From Phenylobacterium sp. (lineage in GTDB: Bacteria > Pseudomonadota > Alphaproteobacteria > Caulobacterales > Caulobacteraceae), in NCBI GenBank assembly GCA_028698405.1, contig JAQVDF010000061.1, forward strand, positions 1 to 8,005: a DNA stretch of 8,005 nt, written 5' to 3'. Numbering within the stretch: the stretch's first letter is position 1; every line of letters starts with the position of its first letter. The notes beneath the pieces are model-generated. The model saw only the letters and a program-made list of their open reading frames with translations. It ran no database searches and had not been told where the DNA came from. The position numbers and the translations under genes are program-made. Shown one piece after another: positions 1 through 6,917 of the stretch.

Positions 1-603
1 CTTGCGGGCGGCGCGCTGCAGGTCGCGGGTGCGCCGCACCTCGGCGAGCTCACGCTTAAGCCGTCCGATCTTCTCGGCCAGGATCCGCCGGTCGCTCTCG
101 ATCTGGGTTTCACCCGGACCGCCCATGAAGCCGAAGCCGCCGCGCTGCCGCTCGAGGTGGGTCCAGGTGCGGACCAGGCGCGAACGCTCGTAGGACAGTC
201 TGGCCAGCTCCACCTGCAACCGCCCCTCGCGGGTGCGGGCGCGGCGGGCGAAGATTTCCAGGATCAGGCCGGTGCGGTCGATGACCTTGGCTTTCCAGGC
301 CTTCTCCAGGTTGCGCTGCTGGACCGGCGAGAGGTGGTCGTCGACCACCACCACGTCGGCTTCCATCGTCTCGACCAGGCGGCCGATCTCCTCGACCTTG
401 CCGGAGCCGAACAGGGTCGCCGGGGTGGGTCGTCGCAACGGGACGACGAGGCCCTGGCGGACCTCCAGGTCGAGGGCCGCGGTCAGCCCCTCGGCCTCTT
501 CGAGGCGCGCGTCAGGGGTGCGGGACGATGGGGCGCCCTCCCGCACGGGGTGGATCACGAGAGCGCCCTGGATGGGCGCGTCGTGCTCGATCAGTTGACT
601 CAA
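1..603 (-). CDS. hflX: HflX, ribosome-associated GTPase (3' part beyond the left edge)
   Basis: HflX is a TRAFAC-class GTPase that binds the 50S subunit and rescues or splits stalled ribosomes, notably under stress. The window holds the first 201 codons, read from the minus strand, with no stop before the edge. Visible are the HflX N-terminal domain, with a GSGKVEEI stretch near residues 70-77 and a [16 protein letters not shown] segment near 89-104. [20 protein letters not shown] helix start follows, and then the family hallmark [16 protein letters not shown] near residue 160, leading into a basic coiled-coil linker. The G domain (Walker A, switch and NKxD motifs) lies outside the window and cannot be checked. 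I chose the start TTG at 603-601, whose last two bases begin the hfq stop TGA. It is preceded by GGAAG (618-614) and GAGG (611-608). A GTG at residue 13 is the alternative, but it would drop residues that look in frame and plausible. Identity is near certain; the exact start is moderately sure. Confidence 0.94.
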   Translation of the reverse strand, partial: MSQLIEHDAPIQGALVIHPVREGAPSSRTPDARLEEAEGLTAALDLEVRQGLVVPLRRPTPATLFGSGKVEEIGRLVETMEADVVVVDDHLSPVQQRNLEKAWKAKVIDRTGLILEIFARRARTREGRLQVELARLSYERSRLVRTWTHLERQRGGFGFMGGPGETQIESDRRILAEKIGRLKRELAEVRRTRDLQRAARK

Positions 604-845
604 TCGGCCTCGTCTTCCGCCGGCTCGTACAGCTGCACGGGCTGAGCCGGCATGATGGTGGAGATCGCGTGCTTGTAAACGAGCTGGGACTGACCATCGC
701 GCCGCAGCAGGACGCAGAAATTATCGAACCAGCTCACCACGCCCTGCAGCTTGACGCCGTTGACCAGGAAGATGGTCAGCGGGGTCTTGGCCTTGCGGAC
801 GCTGTTGAGAAAGGTGTCCTGCAGGTTCTGCTTCTTGTCGCTCAT
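600..845 (-). CDS. hfq: RNA chaperone Hfq, 81 aa
   Basis: Hfq forms a homohexameric Sm-like ring that pairs small regulatory RNAs with mRNAs. Sm1 spans roughly residues 8-47, including NLQDTFLN and the [12 protein letters not shown] strand pair. Sm2 carries the diagnostic VYKHAIST at residues 56-63. Proximal-face uridine-binding residues are present (Gln9, Phe43, Lys58, His59), as are the distal-face residues Phe26, Val31 and Lys32; Phe26 replaces the Tyr25 of E. coli. The rim patch reads RKAK (17-20) rather than RRER. The tail after about residue 70 is very short and acidic (EPAEDEAD), as known for Caulobacter-type Hfq, where acidic tips modulate RNA release. The ATG at 845 is chosen because the Sm fold starts right after it. 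A longer frame to 902 would add 19 residues unlike Hfq. An AAAAGAG ribosome-binding-like stretch lies 10 bases upstream. The stop overlaps the proposed hflX start. Confidence 0.97.
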   Translation of the reverse strand: MSDKKQNLQDTFLNSVRKAKTPLTIFLVNGVKLQGVVSWFDNFCVLLRRDGQSQLVYKHAISTIMPAQPVQLYEPAEDEAD

Positions 846-855
846 CGGCTTGCCG

Positions 856-865
856 CTCTTTTCTC
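856..865 (-). promoter_or_regulatory. A/G-rich ribosome binding stretch of hfq
   Basis: On the minus strand this reads GAGAAAAGAG and ends 10 bases before the hfq ATG at 845. It is a weak Shine-Dalgarno match, purine-rich and set in a GC-rich background, so it is the only plausible ribosome landing site. It contains two consecutive A-R-N triplets (AGA, AAA) of the kind the Hfq distal face prefers. Autoregulation is therefore conceivable, but that is only inference. Confidence 0.5.
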
Positions 866-873
866 GTTCATTC

Positions 874-892
874 GGGGCGCAAGCGGCGCCCC
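874..892 (-). other. Perfect GC hairpin in the hfq leader or promoter region
   Basis: Seven perfect base pairs (874-880 GGGGCGC with 886-892 GCGCCCC on the plus strand) enclose a five-base loop (881-885). There is no T-run on either side, so it does not look like an ordinary intrinsic terminator. It lies 29 bases upstream of the hfq start codon. In a read-through transcript from dat it would form a stem just ahead of the ribosome binding site. It also coincides with a candidate -24/-12 promoter element on the minus strand. Confidence 0.5.
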
Positions 893-893
893 A
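878..893 (-). promoter_or_regulatory. Candidate sigma-54 (-24/-12) promoter for hfq
   Basis: Read on the minus strand from 893 to 878 the sequence is TGGGGCGCCGCTTGCG. It has the invariant GG (892-891) and GC (880-879) separated by exactly ten bases, with a full TTGC -12 block. Compared with the classical TGGCACG-N4-TTGC consensus it matches 9 of 11 defined positions. Transcription would start around 867, leaving a leader of about 22 bases that carries the AAAAGAG site before the hfq ATG. The geometry is good, but the match lies inside a GC palindrome in a GC-rich genome, so chance is a serious alternative. Confidence 0.3.
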
Positions 894-924
894 CACACGC
901 AAGTTGACGCTAGTCCGGCTCCTG

Positions 925-949
925 CCGGCCCCGCAATTGAAGGGGCCGG
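925..949 (-). terminator. Hairpin directly after the dat stop codon, possible terminator without T-tract
   Basis: An eight-base-pair perfect stem (925-932 CCGGCCCC with 942-949 GGGGCCGG on the plus strand) encloses a nine-base AT-rich loop. It begins at the base right after the dat stop codon (952-950 read as TGA). No T-run follows on the minus strand, so strong intrinsic termination is doubtful. It could act as a weak or Rho-assisted terminator, or as a 3'-end stabiliser of the ntr-dat mRNA, which would separate it from hfq-hflX. Confidence 0.4.
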
Positions 950-1813
950 TCAGATCGCGGTTTCCCGCGCGCGCTCGATATAGAGGCGGCGCAGGCGCAT
1001 AGCCACTGGTCCGGGTGTTCCGTCGCCCACTTTCTCGCCGTCGATGGCGATCACCGGCATCACCAGCGAGCCGGCGCCGGTGACGAACACCTCCTTGGCG
1101 GCCTTGGCCTCGTCGACGGTGAACGGCCGCTCCTGGAACGGCAGGCCGGCCTCGGCGATCACGTCCATCAGCGTACGACGGGTGATGCCGCGCAGGATGT
1201 TGGCGTTGGTGTCGCGGGTCCTGAGCACGCCGTCACGGTCGAGGATCCAGGCGTTGGACGCCGCGCCCTCTGTCACCATGCCCAGCTCGTCGACGAACAA
1301 GGCCTCGTAGGCCCCGGCCTCCCTGGCCTGCTGGCGGGCCAGGGCGTTCGGCAAGAGGCCCACCGTCTTGATGTCGCAGCGGCCCCACCGGTTCTCCGGC
1401 ACGGTGACCACGGCCACCCCCTTGGCGGCCTTCGCCTCGGTGGCGGCGCGGTCCAGGCTCTTGGCGGTCATCACCAGGCTGGGCTGGACGTCGTCTCCCG
1501 GGAAGGCGTGATCGCGCGGGGCCACCCCGCGGCTCACCTGAAGGTAGATCAGGCCCTCGCGCACGCGGTTTCGCCGCAGGGTCTCGCGCATGACCATCTC
1601 CAGCGCCTTGCGGCTCATCGGCGGCCGGATCCTCAGCTCGGCGAGGCTGCGCTCCAGGCGCGCGAAGTGGCCCTCGGCGTCGGCCAGCTTGCCGCCCATC
1701 ACCGCCCAGACCTCGTAGACGGCGTCTGCCAGCTGATAGCCGCGGTCCTCGATGTGGACGGCGGCCTCCCGGTGCGGAACGAAGCGGCCGTTCACATAGG
1801 CGATACGCCCCAT
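950..1813 (-). CDS. dat: D-amino-acid aminotransferase (PLP fold type IV), 287 aa
   Basis: This enzyme moves the amino group between D-amino acids and 2-oxo acids (D-alanine + 2-oxoglutarate to pyruvate + D-glutamate), linking nitrogen metabolism to the D-amino acids of peptidoglycan. The fold-type IV signature is complete. The PLP lysine is Lys149 in [12 protein letters not shown]. Glu182 in [10 protein letters not shown] would hold the pyridine nitrogen, and Tyr33 lies in the DAVYEV segment. [12 protein letters not shown] (residues 94-105) carries Arg100 and His102, matching the Arg98/His100 carboxylate trap of Bacillus D-amino-acid transaminase. This favours that family over branched-chain aminotransferase or aminodeoxychorismate lyase. 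The length (287) is normal for the family. The ATG shares one base with the ntrX stop (TGATG), and a strong GGAGGA lies nine bases upstream inside ntrX, so translation is probably coupled. The protein is presumably cytoplasmic. Exact substrate preference cannot be read from sequence. Confidence 0.9.
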   Translation of the reverse strand: MGRIAYVNGRFVPHREAAVHIEDRGYQLADAVYEVWAVMGGKLADAEGHFARLERSLAELRIRPPMSRKALEMVMRETLRRNRVREGLIYLQVSRGVAPRDHAFPGDDVQPSLVMTAKSLDRAATEAKAAKGVAVVTVPENRWGRCDIKTVGLLPNALARQQAREAGAYEALFVDELGMVTEGAASNAWILDRDGVLRTRDTNANILRGITRRTLMDVIAEAGLPFQERPFTVDEAKAAKEVFVTGAGSLVMPVIAIDGEKVGDGTPGPVAMRLRRLYIERARETAI

Positions 1814-3207
1814 CAGTCGACGTCCTCCGTCTCGAGGTTGCGCGCGCCGGACAGGCCCAGCGACTTCAGCTTGCGGTGCAGGGCCGAGCGCTCCATGCCG
1901 ATGAAGGCGGCGGTGCGCGAGATGTTGCCTGAGAAGCGCAGCATCTGGGCGTTCAGGTACTCGCGCTCGAACACCTCGCGCGCCTCGCGCAGCGGCAGGG
2001 CGATGATCTTCTCGGTGCCGATCAGCGACTGGGCGCCGCTGACCGAGGCCTCGGCCGGCAGCATGTCGGCGGTGATCGGCTGCGACGGGTCGCCGGAGGC
2101 CAGGATCAGCATCCGTTCGAAGTTGTTGCGCAGCTGGCGCAGGTTGCCGGGCCAGTCGCGCACCTGCAGCGTCGCCAGCGCGTCCTCGGCCAGGGTGCGC
2201 CGGGGCAGGCCGGTCGCCTCGCAGATCCGGTTGATGAAGTCGGCGAGCAGTTCGGGAATGTCCTCGCGCCGTTCGGCCAGGCCCGGCACGTTCACCGGCA
2301 CGACGTTCAGCCGATGGAACAGGTCCTCGCGGAAGCGGCCCGCGGCGATCTCGGCCCGCAGGTCGCGCGAGGTGGAGGAAACCACCCGCACGTCCACCTG
2401 CACGTCGGTGTCGCCGCCGACCCGCCGGAAGCGCTGTTCGACCAGCACCCGCAGGATCCGGCTCTGGGTCTCCCTGGGCATGTCCGCCACCTCGTCGAGG
2501 TAGAGGGTGCCGCCGTGGGCGCGCTCGAAGACGCCGATCTTGTGCGGCCGGCCGCCCTCCCCTTCCTCGCCGAAAAGCTCGGAATCGACCCGTTCGGGAG
2601 TCATGCCGGCGGCGCTGATGACCACGAACTCGTTGCGGCCGCGAGCGCTGGCGGCGTGGATCAGCCGGGCCACCGTCTCCTTGCCCGAGCCCGGCGGGCC
2701 GCTGATCAGCACCCGGCTGTTGGCGGCGGCCAGCTTGGCGACCATCTGGCGCAGTTGCTGGGCGGCCATCGAGCGGCCAAGGAAGCCGTCGGGCGTGATC
2801 GCCTGGGCGCGCAGCCGGCGGTTCTCGCGCTTCAGGTTGGCCGCTTCCAGCGCCCGCTCGACGAGCAGCAGCAGGCGGTCGGACTTGAAGGGCTTCTCCA
2901 GGAACTCGTAGGCGCCGCGCTTGATCGCCGAAACGGCCGTCTCGATGTTGCCGTGGCCGGAGATCATGATCACCGGCAGGTCGCCGTCGAGCCCCTTGAC
3001 CAGGTCGAGCAGCTCCAACCCGTCCATGCCGCCGCCGGACATCCAGATGTCGAGGATCAGCAGCGCCGGCTTGCGCGCCTTGATGGCGGCCAGCGCCTCC
3101 TCCGAATTCGCGGCGGTCCGGACCTTGTAGCCCTCGTCGGAGAGGATTCCGGCCACGAGCTCGCGAATGTCCGCCTCGTCGTCGACCACCAGAACGTCAG
3201 CCGCCAT
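1813..3207 (-). CDS. ntrX: NtrX, response regulator with degenerate AAA+ domain, 464 aa
   Basis: NtrX is the partner regulator of the membrane kinase NtrY. In order it has a receiver domain (residues 4-120) with acidic residues Asp9/Asp10, phospho-acceptor Asp53, Ser83 and Lys105. An AAA+ domain (about 143-370) follows, with Walker A GPPGSGKE at 170-177, Walker B TLYLDE at 234-239, arginines at 293 and 299 (RFREDLFHRL), and WPGNLRQL at 352-359. A Fis-type helix-turn-helix (about 428-452, NISRTAAFIGMERSALHRKL) ends the protein. The GAFTGA loop is absent: the stretch after ELFG (210-213) reads EEGEGGRPHKIGVFER. The sensor I segment reads SSTSRDL instead of the usual ATNRDL. By family knowledge, NtrX proteins of alphaproteobacteria generally lack GAFTGA and are not thought to drive sigma-54 transcription directly. 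The start ATG lies three bases after the ntrY stop, with AGGG six bases upstream. The domain order excludes a truncation. Confidence 0.95.
   Translation of the reverse strand: MAADVLVVDDEADIRELVAGILSDEGYKVRTAANSEEALAAIKARKPALLILDIWMSGGGMDGLELLDLVKGLDGDLPVIMISGHGNIETAVSAIKRGAYEFLEKPFKSDRLLLLVERALEAANLKRENRRLRAQAITPDGFLGRSMAAQQLRQMVAKLAAANSRVLISGPPGSGKETVARLIHAASARGRNEFVVISAAGMTPERVDSELFGEEGEGGRPHKIGVFERAHGGTLYLDEVADMPRETQSRILRVLVEQRFRRVGGDTDVQVDVRVVSSTSRDLRAEIAAGRFREDLFHRLNVVPVNVPGLAERREDIPELLADFINRICEATGLPRRTLAEDALATLQVRDWPGNLRQLRNNFERMLILASGDPSQPITADMLPAEASVSGAQSLIGTEKIIALPLREAREVFEREYLNAQMLRFSGNISRTAAFIGMERSALHRKLKSLGLSGARNLETEDVD
1823..1828 (-). promoter_or_regulatory. Strong ribosome binding site of the aminotransferase gene inside ntrX
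   Basis: GGAGGA on the minus strand lies nine bases before the dat ATG at 1813. It is among the best Shine-Dalgarno matches in the window and sits in the last codons of ntrX. Together with the TGATG stop/start overlap it fixes the dat start and suggests that the enzyme is made at substantial levels from the ntrYX transcript. Confidence 0.8.
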
Positions 3208-3210
3208 GTC

Positions 3211-5439
3211 TCACCCTACCGCCTCTTCGCCAGCGGCCCGCTCGGGCGCGGCGTCCGCCGCGATCCGTACGCTCGCCGGAAGTCTCAAAGTCACCCGCGC
3301 CCCCTGCCCGGACGTCGCATCGGAGAGAATCAGCTCGCCCCCATGGTCCTCCAGGATTCGTTTGACGATGGCCAGACCAAGGCCTGTGCCCTTCTCGCGG
3401 GTGGTCACGTAGGGCTCGGTCAGCCGGTGCCGGTCCTTGGCGGGCAGGCCCACGCCCTCGTCCTCGACGATGAAGGAGACGCCGTCCTCGTCGGAGATCA
3501 GCTCGGCGGTGATCTGGCCGGTGGCCTTGCCCGCCCCCGCGATCGCCTCGGCGGCGTTCTTCAGCACGTTGGTCAGCGCCTGGGCCAGCATCCGGCCATC
3601 GGCCAGGACGGTCACTTCCGGGGCAGGCTCCTTCAGCTCGACCCTCAGGTCGGGGGAAGCCACCCGCTGGGCGAACACCGCCGCACGGATCAGCTCGGCC
3701 GCGTCCTGGGGCGTGAACTTCGGCGCTGGCATCCGCGCGAAGCCCGAGAACTCGTCCACCATCCGGCCGATGTCGCCGACCTGGCGCACGATGGTGTCGA
3801 TGCAGCGGTCGAAGATCTCCAGGTCGTCCGGCGGAGCCGTCTTGCGGTACTTGCGCCGCAGCCGCTCGGCCGACAGCTGGATCGGGGTCAGCGGGTTCTT
3901 GATCTCGTGGGCGATGCGGCGGGCGACGTCGCTCCAGGCGGCGTTGCGCTGGGCCGCCACCAGCCGGGTGATGTCGTCGAAGGTCAGCACCAGCCCGCCC
4001 TCGCTGCGCCGGGCCCGCACCCTGAGCCTGCGGCTGTCGCGGCCGCGCAGCAGATCGACCTCGGCCTCCGCCTCGCCGGAGCTGGAGGCCGCGCTGGCGA
4101 TCTCGGCGAATTCCGGAGCGGCCTCGACCAAGAGCGACCCTCGCGCCTCGACCGGCGCCAGCCCTAGCAGCGCGGCGGCCTGGCGGTTGGCCGCCGAGAT
4201 GCGCCCCTCGGCGTCCAGGCCGATGACCCCGGCGCTGACCTCGGACAGCACCGTCTCGATGAACTGACGCCGCTCTTCGGCTTCTTCACGGGCGCGGCTG
4301 AGGGCGCTCTGCTGGGCCTGCAGGTCGTGGGTCATGGAGTTGAAGGCCCGCGACAGGACGGCGATCTCCTCGGGGTCGCGCTCGGCGTCCACGCGGGCCG
4401 TCAGGTCGCCGGCCGCGACCCGGCCCGCCGCCTGAACCAGCCGCCCCACGGGCGCCGAGAAGGCGTTGGCCGCCGAGACCCCAAGCCAGACGGCGCCGAT
4501 CAGCACCAGCAGCGCGGTCTCGAAGTAGCTGAGGGCGAACACCGCCTGGATCTCGCCGCGGCTGACCTCGGCCTCGCGATAGGCGACCAGCGAGTCCTGC
4601 GCCTCGCGCAGGTACTGGAACATCTGCTCGTCCACCGGCCGGACGACGTGGAGATAGGCGCCGCCGAAGCCGTCGAGGCGGAACAGCGCCCGCATGGAGT
4701 CCGAGTTGGCGAAGTCGGCGATGAAGATCTCGCCCTGGTCGGCGCTGGCGAAGGCCTGCGCCGTAGGGGTCACGAACTCCGGCGCGGTCTCCGCCTCGGC
4801 TCTCGCCAGGATCTGCCCCTCGCGGTCGATCAGATAGACCGCCAGGAAGCCGCGGTAGCCGGCCTGCGTAGCCAGGAAGTCGTTGAAGCTCGCCGGGTCG
4901 GCGGATAGCGCGGGCTCGGCGCCGCGCAGGTCCCCGGCCATCTGGGTCATATTCTCCTGGACGTAGGTCGTCTGGGTGTCGATGTAGGTCCGCGCGACGT
5001 TGGCCGAGTTCTCGACCACGGTCTGCACGCGCGGGCTGAACCAGTTCTCCAGGCCCCGCGAGACCAGCACCCCGAAGAAGATGGCCACGATCACCGCCGG
5101 CACCACGGCGGCGAGCCCGAACAGGGTCACGAACCGCAGATGCAGCCTTGCGCCCGCGTCGCGCGATCGGGCGTTGAGCAGCCCGAGGAGCTGAAACCCG
5201 ATCACTCCGGCCAGCGCCAGGATCAGGATCAGGTTGAAGCCCAGAAGGGTGAACAGCCCGCTGATCAGCCGGTCCACCGGGCCGGCGGCGGGCGGCGAGG
5301 CGGCCAGGAACACCGCCACGGCCGTCAGGCCCGAGGCGAGCGCGAACACCCCGCCGAACAGGTAGCCGGATTGCAGGAATCGCCAGAGCCGGCTCCGACG
5401 CGAATCCCCAGGTCCGCCGCTGAGGGCCATGGACGCCAT
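3211..5439 (-). CDS. ntrY: NtrY, membrane sensor histidine kinase, 742 aa
   Basis: NtrY is the transmembrane sensor kinase thought to phosphorylate NtrX. Three hydrophobic segments near the N terminus (about 24-47, 60-86, 101-126) are followed by an extracytoplasmic region (about 127-303). A fourth membrane segment (about 304-327), a HAMP linker (about 328-380, APVGRLVQAAGRVAAGDL) and a PAS domain (about 393-490, VSAGVIGLDAEGRISAANRQ) come next. The HisKA domain has the phospho-acceptor His511 in [13 protein letters not shown]. The ATPase domain has an N box (LTNVLKNAAEAI, 622-633), a G1 box (EDEGVGLP, 659-666) and a G2 box (GTGLGLAIVKRI, 684-695). All catalytic motifs are intact and the length is typical. 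About 25 Ala/Glu-rich residues trail the ATPase domain. The start ATG at 5439 is followed by a second in-frame ATG at 5430. Neither has a strong ribosome binding site (AGG eight bases before the first), so either could be used. ntrX starts three bases after its stop. Confidence 0.95.
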   Translation of the reverse strand: MASMALSGGPGDSRRSRLWRFLQSGYLFGGVFALASGLTAVAVFLAASPPAAGPVDRLISGLFTLLGFNLILILALAGVIGFQLLGLLNARSRDAGARLHLRFVTLFGLAAVVPAVIVAIFFGVLVSRGLENWFSPRVQTVVENSANVARTYIDTQTTYVQENMTQMAGDLRGAEPALSADPASFNDFLATQAGYRGFLAVYLIDREGQILARAEAETAPEFVTPTAQAFASADQGEIFIADFANSDSMRALFRLDGFGGAYLHVVRPVDEQMFQYLREAQDSLVAYREAEVSRGEIQAVFALSYFETALLVLIGAVWLGVSAANAFSAPVGRLVQAAGRVAAGDLTARVDAERDPEEIAVLSRAFNSMTHDLQAQQSALSRAREEAEERRQFIETVLSEVSAGVIGLDAEGRISAANRQAAALLGLAPVEARGSLLVEAAPEFAEIASAASSSGEAEAEVDLLRGRDSRRLRVRARRSEGGLVLTFDDITRLVAAQRNAAWSDVARRIAHEIKNPLTPIQLSAERLRRKYRKTAPPDDLEIFDRCIDTIVRQVGDIGRMVDEFSGFARMPAPKFTPQDAAELIRAAVFAQRVASPDLRVELKEPAPEVTVLADGRMLAQALTNVLKNAAEAIAGAGKATGQITAELISDEDGVSFIVEDEGVGLPAKDRHRLTEPYVTTREKGTGLGLAIVKRILEDHGGELILSDATSGQGARVTLRLPASVRIAADAAPERAAGEEAVG

Positions 5440-5495
5440 GGCCGGAGCCTAGGCCGAACTGTGCTCCAAACTCAACACCGTGTGGCGCTGACGCT
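5440..5495. other. ntrC-ntrY gap, 56 bases, no clear promoter
   Basis: This is the only spacer between the ntrBC and ntrYX pairs. A minus-strand promoter for ntrYX would have to lie here or inside ntrC. I see a TTGAGT-17-CTAGGC arrangement that only poorly resembles a sigma-70 promoter, and a short ACAC-C-GTGT inverted repeat at 5475-5483. A six-base-pair hairpin (5486-5501) spans the ntrC stop codon but has no T-run. None is convincing, so cotranscription of ntrYX with ntrBC remains the simplest reading. Confidence 0.4.

Positions 5496-6913
<1,418 letters not shown>

Positions 6914-6917
<4 letters not shown>

Noticed and set aside
846..902. Upstream extension of hfq by 19 codons to an ATG at 902
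   Set aside because: The added residues do not resemble any Hfq N terminus, and they would run through the leader hairpin and the purine-rich ribosome binding stretch; the ATG at 845 fits the family.
157..983. Overlapping plus-strand frames opposite hflX and hfq
   Set aside because: Low-complexity composition, no recognisable domain, and the minus strand encodes conserved HflX and Hfq sequence.
2314..4167. 617-codon open frame on the plus strand opposite ntrX and ntrY
   Set aside because: It is antisense to two clearly recognised genes, its translation is rich in Gly/Ala/Arg/His/Gln without any motif, and long antisense frames are expected from third-position GC bias.
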